Positions 1 through 8,978 of a stretch of DNA of 62,799 nucleotides are shown one piece after another. This stretch comes from Oscillospiraceae bacterium (lineage in GTDB: Bacteria > Bacillota > Clostridia > Oscillospirales > CAG-272), in contig SVRP01000013.1 in the NCBI GenBank assembly GCA_015064735.1, positions 1 to 62,799 of the forward strand, given 5' to 3'. A model generated the notes under the pieces. It ran no database searches. It was not told the origin of the DNA and was given only the letters and a program-made list of their open reading frames with translations. A program made the translations under genes and the position numbers. How positions within the stretch are numbered: the stretch's first letter is position 1; each line of letters begins with the position of its first letter.

Positions 1-1
1 T

Positions 2-2512
2 ATTACGGGAGATAAGATAGAAGGACTCCTTTCCGGAGTTACGTACAAAATAGTTACGGTATTCAATCACAGTAACCGTGAAAATAGTGTTGTAACCGAA
101 TTTACAACCCAGGCAAAAACCGCGCCTACGTACAAGATAACCGATTCCTCGGCTACTAAAACGTCGGTAAGCTTCGGTATAACCGAGACCGATGCGGACA
201 GCATAGGTGAGATCACGGAAATCAAGCTCACCCACGCAAACGGCACGAGCGTTACAAAGGCGCTTGCCGATACGGTGTCGTTTGATGGCTTGTTGTCGAA
301 CAACAACTATACTATAACCGTAACCTATACCTATGACCTGAACGACGGTAAGGGGATGCAGACAAAGACTGTAACAAAGACAGTCAAGACCCTTGCAAAG
401 ACTGCTCCGACCTACGAAATAATAAATACTAACACAACTCAAACAGAGGTATCGTTTGGAATCAACGAGACTGACGTTGATAATATAGGCAGTATCACCG
501 AAATTAAATTAAGCCACGCAAACGGAACAACTCTTACAAAGGCTCTTGCCGATACGGTAGTATTTGACGGCTTGCTGTCAAATAATGATTACACGATAAC
601 CGTAACCTACACCTATGACCTCAACGACGGCAAGGGTGTACATACCAAGACTGTTACAAAAACGGTAAAAACCCTTACAAAGACTGCTCCGACCTACGAA
701 ATAATAAATACCAACACAACTAAAACAGAGGTATCGTTTGGAATCAACGAGACTGACGTTGATAATATAGGCAGTATCACCGAAATTAAATTAAGCCACG
801 CAAACGGAACGAGCTTTACAAAAACTCTTGCCGAAACGCTGGTATTCGACGGCTTGCTGTCAAATAACGACTATACGATAACCGTAACCTATGCCTATGA
901 CCTCAACGATGGCAAGGGTGTACATACAAAGACGGTTACAAAAACGGTCAAGACCAAGGCAAAGACTGCTCCGACCTACGAAATAATAAATACTAACACA
1001 ACTCAAACAGAGGTATCGTTTGGAATCAACGAGACTGACGTTGATAACGTGGGAAGTGTCAGCAAGGTAGAGCTTCTTCACGGCTCCGATACTCCGATCG
1101 TAGGTACTCTTGCCGATAAGGTGGTCTTTGAGAATCTTAACTCCAACAGTCAGTACACGGTTCGTATAACCTACACCTATGACCTGAACGACGGTACAGG
1201 CGTTCATACGAAGACGTATGAGAAAGCCGTCGTAACCTACGCCAAGGAAATAACCGTAACGAATATAGACGCTATCGAAAAGGATACGTTCCTTTCGGGA
1301 GAGGAGATAATATTCAGAATATACGTAAACAATCCCGACGGAGTGGAAATAAAGAGCTTTAACATCAACGGAACGATTTGCGCGGCATCTCCTTACAGAG
1401 AGAACACCTATATCGTGCGGTATACTCCAACCGAATATAATAAAAACATGGCTGTCAACTGTAAGGGCTTGACGTATAGCTCTTTTAAGGTACTTGATCA
1501 GACTGTTGATTATACCGACACAGATACGGTTACAATTGTCGGTGAGCTTAGTATTTCGGACGTCAGATTTGGCAGCGGCAAGAACAGATTTTTCGTTGGA
1601 GACAGCGATACCTTGATTATAACCTTTAAAAACGCGGAGGGACTTGATATAACTAATATCAAGTTTGGCGGTGCGGATTATACCCCTATTAAGGTGAATG
1701 AAAATACTTATTCAATAAGCATTATACATAATACGTTCAATAGATACCCTAATAACAGCTTTATCAAATACGCGACAAATATTTACGTTGAGGTTACCGC
1801 CGGCATAGGCTCGCATGAGGTAAATCAAAATCTTGAGAGCGAATATTTTAACTATATCGTTCGTAATAATTCGTCCTCGGATATAATAGAGGTAAGCACT
1901 GCGCAACAGCTCCAGAATATGACTCTTTCGGGTAAGTGCTACCGTCTTGTAAACGATATAGACCTCACGGGCTTTGATTGGACTCCTTACTATCTTAAGA
2001 GTACCTTTGACGGAAACGGATTTACCGTAAGAAATCTTTCGCTTACGGAAAAGGACGGCGGCGGTATGTTCCTTGGAGGCGAGAGATCGGCAAGCGCGAT
2101 CGTATGCGATCTAACCCTGGAGAACATCAATATAGATATATACGTACTTGACTCCGACACAGATTATTGCGTGGGACTTTTGTCCGAGGGCGAGATACAA
2201 GCGTATGGTTGCACTGTTAAGGGTAGTATATACTGTAATACGAAAGGCGGAATTAAAGTTGGCGGAATTATTGGAGATGACACTATAGGTGAGGCAATGA
2301 TTATTGACTGTACCTTTGTAGGAACTATAGAGGTGATTGCCGATCCCAAAAAATGTGAAGTCGGTCCTATTGTGGGCTGCGATCTCGCTCCGGAATCTTA
2401 CAGAAGGCTTACCGCTGTATATGCGGATATAACCGTAAACGGAATTAAGCTTACTCCCACAAACGGCGAATATTATACGTGGAAAGCATACGACCAATAC
2501 GTTGACAACTAA
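2..2512 (+). CDS. Large repetitive extracellular protein, C-terminal part
   Basis: The frame is open from the left edge of the window, so the true start and any signal peptide are missing; 836 residues are visible. The first ~415 residues are near-identical 94-residue modules, each opening with KTAPTYEIINTNTT-like sequence and ending in a TITVTYTYDLNDGKG strand, a pattern like fibronectin type III folds. Two degenerate beta-sandwich-like segments follow (about residues 415-620). The last ~200 residues hold 'STAQQLQNM...NDIDLTG' and 'FDGNGFTVRNLSL', typical of GLUG/right-handed beta-helix modules in gut bacterial surface proteins. No LPXTG or S-layer motif is seen at the C-terminus. It probably acts as a secreted or surface adhesin or stalk protein; the ligand cannot be told. 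It ends just before a bidirectional terminator shared with the opposing lipoprotein operon. Confidence 0.75.
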   Translation: MTGDKIEGLLSGVTYKIVTVFNHSNRENSVVTEFTTQAKTAPTYKITDSSATKTSVSFGITETDADSIGEITEIKLTHANGTSVTKALADTVSFDGLLSNNNYTITVTYTYDLNDGKGMQTKTVTKTVKTLAKTAPTYEIINTNTTQTEVSFGINETDVDNIGSITEIKLSHANGTTLTKALADTVVFDGLLSNNDYTITVTYTYDLNDGKGVHTKTVTKTVKTLTKTAPTYEIINTNTTKTEVSFGINETDVDNIGSITEIKLSHANGTSFTKTLAETLVFDGLLSNNDYTITVTYAYDLNDGKGVHTKTVTKTVKTKAKTAPTYEIINTNTTQTEVSFGINETDVDNVGSVSKVELLHGSDTPIVGTLADKVVFENLNSNSQYTVRITYTYDLNDGTGVHTKTYEKAVVTYAKEITVTNIDAIEKDTFLSGEEIIFRIYVNNPDGVEIKSFNINGTICAASPYRENTYIVRYTPTEYNKNMAVNCKGLTYSSFKVLDQTVDYTDTDTVTIVGELSISDVRFGSGKNRFFVGDSDTLIITFKNAEGLDITNIKFGGADYTPIKVNENTYSISIIHNTFNRYPNNSFIKYATNIYVEVTAGIGSHEVNQNLESEYFNYIVRNNSSSDIIEVSTAQQLQNMTLSGKCYRLVNDIDLTGFDWTPYYLKSTFDGNGFTVRNLSLTEKDGGGMFLGGERSASAIVCDLTLENINIDIYVLDSDTDYCVGLLSEGEIQAYGCTVKGSIYCNTKGGIKVGGIIGDDTIGEAMIIDCTFVGTIEVIADPKKCEVGPIVGCDLAPESYRRLTAVYADITVNGIKLTPTNGEYYTWKAYDQYVDN
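119..1246 (+). repeat. Four tandem 282-bp coding repeats
   Basis: The repeat starts recur at 119, 401, 683 and 965, exactly 282 bp (94 codons) apart. Units 2 and 3 are nearly identical in DNA, including synonymous positions, which implies recent duplication or gene conversion. Units 1 and 4 are more diverged. A further diverged partial unit lies before 119 at the window edge. Confidence 0.9.
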
Positions 2513-2513
2513 A

Positions 2514-2553
2514 AAAGTGGCTGTCTCAAATTTACATTTGAGACAGCCACTTT
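2514..2553. terminator. Bidirectional intrinsic terminator
   Basis: A perfect 18-bp stem (2514-2531 with 2536-2553) around a TTAC loop, with A-rich and T-rich flanks on both sides. It sits between the convergent surface-protein gene (stop 2512) and the lipoprotein gene (stop 2561), so it can serve both strands. The stem core GGCTGYCTCAAAT is also used in the terminator at 11246-11279. Confidence 0.9.
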
Positions 2554-2560
2554 ATTTTAT

Positions 2561-4684
2561 TTAGTACTCAAAGTTATAGAACGGTTCGTACTTGTTGACG
2601 TAATCCATATATCCCTTTACGTAAACAGCCTTTGCGTCGGTAATTCCTGCGAAGGTCTGCTTTCCGTCGGTGTCGGTAATAAGTGTATTTCCGGTGGCGG
2701 TGATGGTTACCTTGCCTTCGGAATCCTTGTAAAGCTTATTTCCGCTTGCGTCGGTATAGTAGTAATATCCCTCATCGTAGCCTGTAATACCCTGCATTGT
2801 ATGCTCGACTTCTCCATCTTTGAACAGAAGTCCGTGTGTGATTCTGTTTGCGTGGAAGATGTTTTCTTCGGGTGTACCCGTAGCCTTGAGCTGGTCAATA
2901 ACCATTTTAAAGCATCCGCCCCTATAGAGGTTATATTTTACGTCTGCCTGAGGAATAAATGCGTAATCGGGATCGATCGCGTTGTATATATTTTTCATCC
3001 AGTCGTTTATAGCATGGTGTGAAACCTGAACCGCGTCGCTCTTAAGGAAGGGATAGTTACCGTCCTTATCGCGGTACATGGAGAGGAAGTGTTCCTCGTT
3101 TTCATAATAACGACGGTTTACTGCGAGCTCGTCTATGGAGCTCCAGTCTCCACCCCAGTCTCCAAGGGAAATGAAGGTTCTTCCGTCGCTGAAGGTGAAC
3201 TTGAGGATGGTGCTCTGGTCGTTCTGCTCCATTATAAGAGAGCCCGAGGTCTCGGGATTGGTGAGGTCCTCGTGTGTGAGAAGAACGTCAATGGTAACGT
3301 CTCCGAGCTGAATACTCTGACCCGTATGGCACTTAATGAACTGTCTTGTGGGGAAGTTCTTGATAATGTTCTGTCCCATGGTTGTGAGTCTGCCGTATCC
3401 GCCGCCGTTGGGGATATTGTGAATAACTCTTTCAAGCTCGATTATATCCGAATGATTTGAGAAAAGCTTGTTTGCAAACTCGTAGTGGTCGCCGTGAAAG
3501 TGGGTAATATGCCATGCTGCAACGATTATCTTTTCACCTGCTTCCTTGTTCTTACCGGTTATCTCATAGAGGAAATCGATAAGAGCTTCGGTTGCCTTGT
3601 CGGTTGCCTGTGCAGGACCGCCGCCATCAATAAGAATAACCTTGTTATCCGAAAGCTTGATTATAATGAAGTTTCCGTTATTGGGGTATTTTCCGTCGGA
3701 GGTGTTTCCGCTTCCGCCAGCGCAAGGATCGTACATCATAGCGAATTGGTAAATAGCTGCGTACTCACCTTCCTTGGGGGTGTAGGTGTACTCGGTGAGA
3801 TTTTCGGGAACGCTGGAGTTGTCGCTGATGACTCTTACCTCACCCTTTGCCGCGTGAATATATGTATATAACGTCTGGTTGTTGGTGGGATAGGTGAACT
3901 GAACGTACTTGTTTCCGTTTATCTCGTTGGTTGTAACTTCCTTAAAGCCTGCATCCTTGAGCTTACCGATATATGCGTTAAATTCGTCTATATTGGTCTT
4001 GGATATAATGTGCATTGTACCGGTATTTCCGCTTACCGCAAGGCTGGGACCTATTGCGTAGGAGCCTGACGCAAGAACACCGCCGTCGTACTCGGGAACC
4101 TTGGAAAGCTTCCACTTAACATTTACCGTTTCGGAAATATCTACGTAAAGCTCAAATCCCTTTTCAAGAGCAAGCCTGTCGGGGTCGCCGTTATTTACGT
4201 AGGTGTTTACAAAATCATTTACTGCCTGAGAAAGGCTGGTTGCGTTAGACGCGACTATTGCGAGCTTTCCGTTATCGCAGAGCTTTATTGCATACTCGAA
4301 GCCCTTACCCTTGAGAAGCTTAGCTGCTTCTGTCGATTCGGGTCTTGCCGTATTGCCTATGATGATTTCATATTCCTGAACTATGTCAAAGTCTTCGGAA
4401 ATAGGCATTTCCTTTAAGAAAATGTCGAATTTATCCGCGATTTTTGATGCAAGATTTGTAATTGACGTTTTTGTTGTGCTGTTGATAGTGGGATCGTAAA
4501 TTATCTGATATACAGGCTCGACGCCTTTTTCATAGAAAACAACGTACTCCTTATCATCACCGACACTGTCGGTATTGTCGGATGAGGGATAGCCGGAGTC
4601 TTCTGTTGCATTTTTTTCCTTGCAGGCTACAAGCACCGAAAGAAGCATAATAGCCGCAAGAAGTATTGCTAATAGTTTCTTCAT
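2561..4684 (-). CDS. Metallo-beta-lactamase-fold lipoprotein, paralog 4 of 4
   Basis: A 707-residue lipoprotein. The start at 4684 (MKKLLAILL) is chosen because GAGG sits 8 nt upstream and it gives a clean signal peptide ending in the lipobox LVAC (Cys21); the longer upstream ATG lacks both. Residues ~50-190 resemble the N-terminal module of GH20/GH67-type glycosidases (EIIIGNTARPES, then a LAIVASN strand). A middle region leads into a C-terminal metallo-beta-lactamase domain with H395-F-H-G-D-H400, a GDWGG loop and a VSHHAINDW motif like those in the ComEC/Rec2 hydrolase domain. Family knowledge predicts a binuclear metal-dependent hydrolase, here anchored outside the membrane. The substrate is unknown. 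It is last in a four-gene paralogous operon; the gap to the gene before is 60 bp. Confidence 0.8.
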   Translation of the reverse strand: MKKLLAILLAAIMLLSVLVACKEKNATEDSGYPSSDNTDSVGDDKEYVVFYEKGVEPVYQIIYDPTINSTTKTSITNLASKIADKFDIFLKEMPISEDFDIVQEYEIIIGNTARPESTEAAKLLKGKGFEYAIKLCDNGKLAIVASNATSLSQAVNDFVNTYVNNGDPDRLALEKGFELYVDISETVNVKWKLSKVPEYDGGVLASGSYAIGPSLAVSGNTGTMHIISKTNIDEFNAYIGKLKDAGFKEVTTNEINGNKYVQFTYPTNNQTLYTYIHAAKGEVRVISDNSSVPENLTEYTYTPKEGEYAAIYQFAMMYDPCAGGSGNTSDGKYPNNGNFIIIKLSDNKVILIDGGGPAQATDKATEALIDFLYEITGKNKEAGEKIIVAAWHITHFHGDHYEFANKLFSNHSDIIELERVIHNIPNGGGYGRLTTMGQNIIKNFPTRQFIKCHTGQSIQLGDVTIDVLLTHEDLTNPETSGSLIMEQNDQSTILKFTFSDGRTFISLGDWGGDWSSIDELAVNRRYYENEEHFLSMYRDKDGNYPFLKSDAVQVSHHAINDWMKNIYNAIDPDYAFIPQADVKYNLYRGGCFKMVIDQLKATGTPEENIFHANRITHGLLFKDGEVEHTMQGITGYDEGYYYYTDASGNKLYKDSEGKVTITATGNTLITDTDGKQTFAGITDAKAVYVKGYMDYVNKYEPFYNFEY

Positions 4685-4744
4685 ATCCATATCCTCATAT
4701 TCATCAACAGGAGTGAGAACACCCACTCCTGTTGAAAATTCTGC

Positions 4745-6934
4745 TTATTTTTTAATATCTGCTATGCCGTCAAGCCATGTCTTTCCGCCGTCTACCTCTT
4801 CGCAAAGCTCAAGATAGGATACGGGAACCGCAATTATATCGGTAAATTCGTTCTTGGACGTAACGTCGCCCTTGAGGTCGGTGAACAGGCTGTTGTTACC
4901 CTTAGTTGTTGTTGCCTTTCCACTTGGGGTGAGGTAGAGCTTCTCGCCGTCCTTTGTGGTGTAATAGTAGTATGCGGCTTCATCTGTGCCCTCGATTGCT
5001 TTGGAGTCTTGGGTTATATTTCCGTCGGTGTCTATTACAATCCAGTTGGTCTTCTTACCTGCGAAGTACATATTTTCGTAGGGAGTACCTACTGTGTGGA
5101 GACAATCAATGATCGTTTTGTAGCAGGGGTGGAAGAGCAAGCTGTAAGGAACGTCAGCCTGAGTAAAGAATGCGTGCTGAGGAGCAATAGCGGTGTATAC
5201 GTTGACCATCCAGCTGTTGATCGCGTGGTGAGCCGTCTGAACTACGTCTGCCTTGAGCATGGGGTAGGTGTTCTTTTTTGTACCGTTGTCGTCTATAACC
5301 ACATTGTATATACCCATAAGTCGGCTTTCCATAAATACGTATTCGTCCTGCTTTGCCTTAGTGCTCTGGTCGTTTCCTCCCCAGTCTCCAAAATACATGA
5401 TGGACTTGCCGTTTGCGTTTATTTTAATTACGGGGCATACGTTGTTATTGTCAACTATTATAGACTTACCGGTTATGGGGTCTACCGCATCCTCATGTGT
5501 CATAAGAACGTCGATGCTTACGTTACCGAGAGTGATGTTCTGACCTGTATGGAGCTTTATGTATTTTACGTTGGGGTTGTACTGGGAGATCTTGGATGCC
5601 ATAGACACAAGATCCGAGCCGGTAGGCATTACCGAGGAGTGAGCTATATTATGCATAACTCTCTCGAAGGTGAAGAGCTGTGCGTATTCCGCGTTGTTCA
5701 TAATGCTTCTTATGAACTGATAGTGGTCGCCGTGAGCATGAGTGAAATACCATGCCGCAACAGTTATCTTTTCGCCTGCCTCTCTGTCAAGACCTGTTAT
5801 TTCGTAGAGGAAGTCTATGAGAGCTGCCGTAGATTCGGGAGTTACCTGAGGCTCACCGCCGCCGTCAATAAGAATGAGCTTGTTGTCGGCGAGCTTGATG
5901 ATATCAAACGCTCCGTTGTTACCGTACTTACCGAAGCTACAGTTTCCGTTGCCTGCTCCGCGAGGATCATGCATCATGCCGTACTGGTAGTAGGTTACGG
6001 GACCTGCTTCGCAGGTGTATTCGAAATCGGGCTCGGGTCTGCTTGCGCGGTCATCAATAACGCGAGCCTCGGAGAATGCTTTGTGGAAGTATACGTAAAT
6101 AGTTCTGTTGGATTTGGGCTTTTGGAACTGAACGTAGATGTTTCCGTTGTTTTCGGTTCTTACTATCTCGGTAAATCCCTCTGTCTTGAGAAGCTCAAGA
6201 TATTCGTTAAAGTCCTCCGCAGTGGTCTGAGATATTATCTGCATATTTCCTGCCGACTGGGAGCTGTCGAGAGACATGTTGGTTCCGGTTCTGTATACGT
6301 TCTTTGCAAGAACTCCCTTTTCATAGGCGGGGATATCCTCAAGAGACCACGGGGTCTTCTGGGTGGGAGCAAGCTCCTCGTAATATACAAAATCCTTTTC
6401 AAGCCTCAGCTCATCTGTGGTGGCATTCTGTATGAACGTAGCTGAGAAATAATCAATTGCCTTTATGAGAGAATCCTCATTGGACGCTACGATCACTATT
6501 TTACCGTTTTCAAAAAGCTTGATTGCAAACTCATTTTCGGCTTTTCCGAGAAGCTCATTCATTGCTGAGGTGGTTTCCTCGCGCTTTGCGTCTCCGATGA
6601 TTATTTCATAGTCCGAAACATCTGTGTTTTCGTTGCCGTCGAAGAGCCATGCAAGCTCAATGTCGGTCTTGAATTTCTGTTCTGCCTGATACTGAAGTCC
6701 CTTGCACTTGGATTTTGTCAGCTCGGAAAGGTTGTTATGGTATACCACTCTGTACTCAGTATCCTCACCGTATTTGAAGACCAGCACGGTGTTGCTGAGA
6801 TCCTCGGTGGAGGATGAGTCGTCAGCCGAGCTTTCTCCGTTGTTGCCGTCAGGCGTCGTATTTTTGTTCTTGCATGCTACAAGCATCGAAAGAAGCATAA
6901 GAGCTGCAAGAAGTATTGCTAAAAGTTTTTTCAT
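4745..6934 (-). CDS. Metallo-beta-lactamase-fold lipoprotein, paralog 3 of 4
   Basis: A 729-residue paralog with the same layout: lipobox LVAC at Cys21, an acidic Ser/Asp-rich linker, the EIIIGDAKREE module (~residues 110-180), a middle domain, and the hydrolase domain with H399-A-H-G-D-H404, GDWGG and TAHHAINSW. All metal-ligand positions expected of a ComEC-like metallo-beta-lactamase fold look intact. The ribosome binding site AGGAG lies just before the ATG at 6934. The 32-bp spacer to the previous gene is almost identical to the next spacer upstream, a mark of tandem duplication. Substrate unknown; exported and lipid-anchored by inference from the signal. Confidence 0.8.
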   Translation of the reverse strand: MKKLLAILLAALMLLSMLVACKNKNTTPDGNNGESSADDSSSTEDLSNTVLVFKYGEDTEYRVVYHNNLSELTKSKCKGLQYQAEQKFKTDIELAWLFDGNENTDVSDYEIIIGDAKREETTSAMNELLGKAENEFAIKLFENGKIVIVASNEDSLIKAIDYFSATFIQNATTDELRLEKDFVYYEELAPTQKTPWSLEDIPAYEKGVLAKNVYRTGTNMSLDSSQSAGNMQIISQTTAEDFNEYLELLKTEGFTEIVRTENNGNIYVQFQKPKSNRTIYVYFHKAFSEARVIDDRASRPEPDFEYTCEAGPVTYYQYGMMHDPRGAGNGNCSFGKYGNNGAFDIIKLADNKLILIDGGGEPQVTPESTAALIDFLYEITGLDREAGEKITVAAWYFTHAHGDHYQFIRSIMNNAEYAQLFTFERVMHNIAHSSVMPTGSDLVSMASKISQYNPNVKYIKLHTGQNITLGNVSIDVLMTHEDAVDPITGKSIIVDNNNVCPVIKINANGKSIMYFGDWGGNDQSTKAKQDEYVFMESRLMGIYNVVIDDNGTKKNTYPMLKADVVQTAHHAINSWMVNVYTAIAPQHAFFTQADVPYSLLFHPCYKTIIDCLHTVGTPYENMYFAGKKTNWIVIDTDGNITQDSKAIEGTDEAAYYYYTTKDGEKLYLTPSGKATTTKGNNSLFTDLKGDVTSKNEFTDIIAVPVSYLELCEEVDGGKTWLDGIADIKK

Positions 6935-6966
6935 GGTATCTCCTCTGATTATTCAATTAAACGTTA

Positions 6967-8946
6967 TCATTTAAACGGAACAACTCCGCTTTGGGGTTCG
7001 TGGAACGGCTCATATTTGTCTAAAACCAAGGTTTTATATGCGTCATCATATCCTGCGATACCTCTGTATGAAAGAGTCATAGTTCCGTCAAGAGCCACCG
7101 TTATACCGTAGGTGTATCTGCCTGAGAAGAAGATGTTTTCGTTGGTTACTCCGATACTGTTAAGGGCTTTCACATTATTCTTAAAGCAGTCGTGAGCGAG
7201 CTGATCAAATGAAGCGTCCTGCTGAGGAATGAAAGCTATATCGGGATCAACTGCCTTGATGAAGTTGTCTATCCAGTCGTTGATCGCGTGGTGAGGAATC
7301 TGAAGAACGTCGCACTTCAGATAGCTTGTGCCATCAGAGAGTTTCATGGCATTGAGGAGAGATGCCTCCATTCCCTTGTATTCATATTTGTCCCTATCCT
7401 CGTGTCCGCCGCTCCAGTCTCCGGTGAGAAGGAAGGTCCTTCCGTTCATGGTCATTTTTAACATTGTGGAGGAGTTGTTTTGGTCAAAGGTGTTGATGCT
7501 CTTTAAGGGGAGATCGGTACGGGTGTAAAGGTCCTCGTGAGTGAAGAGAACCTCAAAGGTTGCGTCCGCGAGCTGGATTTTCTGACCTGTATGAAGCTGA
7601 ATAAATTTCAGTGTCGGGAATTTTTCCATGAGGCTCTTGCCGAATCTGGCGAAAGCTCCGTTTGATGAGCCGGCGAGAAGATTGTGCATAAGACGCTCAA
7701 CCTCTATCTCTTCCGAGTGCTGCTCAACAAGCTTCTGAGTAAACGCCAGATGATCCTCGTGGAAATGGGTGAGATAAATAGCGGCAACTCTTACTTTCTC
7801 TCCTTCGGGAGTTCCAGTAATTTCACGGAGGAATTTCAAGCATTCCTCAACTGCCTTGTCGGTAGCCATAGGCTCCCAACCGCCGTCAAGGAGAATTACG
7901 CTGTTATCGGCAAGCTTGATAATGTCAAAGAGAGAAGCATTTTCCCAAAGACGAGTTGTACTGTCTTGTCCGCCTTGTCCGCCGGGATTGTACATCATTG
8001 CGTACTGATAGAAAGCGGATGTGTCGCCCTCTTTTGCGGTATAGGTGTAATTAAACTCCTTTAGGGGAATACTTGCCGAGTCCAGAATTATGCGAGCCTC
8101 GCTCTCGGTTGCGGTAAAATATGCGTAGACAAGATTTTTGCCGTTGTAATACTGAGCGTATACGTTATTTGCGATAGCATGGGAGGCGATTTTCTCATAG
8201 CCTGCGGCATCAAGCTCTGCCAGATACTGATTGAATTCGGTAATATTAGTTTCGCTTACTACCTGAACTCTTCCTCCCGAGGATATCATGGTTCGGTTGG
8301 TTCCCTTGTTGTAAACTCTTGTATTGAGCGTTCCGCCCTTGTATTCGGGAATTCCCGAAAGCGACCAGGAATACTTTGATACAGAGCCGAGATCCACGTA
8401 GTAAACGAAATCCTTTTCAAGTCTGAGCTCATCTGTGGTGTTGTTGCTTATGAATGACGAAAGGAAATAATCTATTGCTTTTTCAAGAGAGCTATCGTTA
8501 GATGCTACTACGGCGATTTTGCCGTTTTCGAAAAGCTTTATTGCATATTCGTTTTTGGCTTTTCCAAGAAGCTCTTCTTTAGCGGAGATTGATTCCTCAC
8601 GCTTGGTGTCGCCGAAAAGAATTTCGAATTCGGAAACGTCGGAATTCTCAAAATTCGGAAAAAGGATTGAAGTTTCAATATCGAGTTTGAATTTTTGCTC
8701 TGCCGTGTAGTCAACGCCCTGAACCTTGGATTTCAACAAGGAGGGAAGAGACTCGTGATATATTATTCTGTACTTGGAAGGCTCGCCCTTTTTGAATATA
8801 AGAACCGAGCTGTCTGTAGTAGAAGAAGATGAATCATCTGCTGAAGTTTCACCGCTGTTGCCATCGGTTGTGTTTTTATCCTTGCAGGCTACGAGTCCCG
8901 AAATGAGCATCATAGCCGCAAGAAGTATTGCTAAAAGTTTTTTCAT
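6967..8946 (-). CDS. Metallo-beta-lactamase-fold lipoprotein, paralog 2 of 4
   Basis: A 659-residue paralog: lipobox LVAC (Cys21), the EILFGDTKREES module, and the hydrolase domain with H394-F-H-E-D-H399, TGDWSGG and IPHHAINDW. It differs from paralogs 3 and 4 by Glu in place of Gly inside the HxHxDH motif and is closest to paralog 1, sharing a long stretch around MKMTMNGRTFLL and the same C-terminus GVVPFK. The 'GGQGGQDS' insert before the beta-lactamase core replaces the GAGNGN-type loop of paralog 3. Same operon, 32 bp after paralog 1. Role unknown. Confidence 0.8.
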   Translation of the reverse strand: MKKLLAILLAAMMLISGLVACKDKNTTDGNSGETSADDSSSSTTDSSVLIFKKGEPSKYRIIYHESLPSLLKSKVQGVDYTAEQKFKLDIETSILFPNFENSDVSEFEILFGDTKREESISAKEELLGKAKNEYAIKLFENGKIAVVASNDSSLEKAIDYFLSSFISNNTTDELRLEKDFVYYVDLGSVSKYSWSLSGIPEYKGGTLNTRVYNKGTNRTMISSGGRVQVVSETNITEFNQYLAELDAAGYEKIASHAIANNVYAQYYNGKNLVYAYFTATESEARIILDSASIPLKEFNYTYTAKEGDTSAFYQYAMMYNPGGQGGQDSTTRLWENASLFDIIKLADNSVILLDGGWEPMATDKAVEECLKFLREITGTPEGEKVRVAAIYLTHFHEDHLAFTQKLVEQHSEEIEVERLMHNLLAGSSNGAFARFGKSLMEKFPTLKFIQLHTGQKIQLADATFEVLFTHEDLYTRTDLPLKSINTFDQNNSSTMLKMTMNGRTFLLTGDWSGGHEDRDKYEYKGMEASLLNAMKLSDGTSYLKCDVLQIPHHAINDWIDNFIKAVDPDIAFIPQQDASFDQLAHDCFKNNVKALNSIGVTNENIFFSGRYTYGITVALDGTMTLSYRGIAGYDDAYKTLVLDKYEPFHEPQSGVVPFK

Positions 8947-8978
8947 AGTATCTCCTCTGATTATTCAATTAAACGTTA

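Noticed and set aside
5009-6445. Long open frame opposite the third lipoprotein gene (478 codons, plus strand)
   Set aside because: It is antisense to a clear paralog with conserved motifs, has no family pattern, and arises from codon bias of the true gene.
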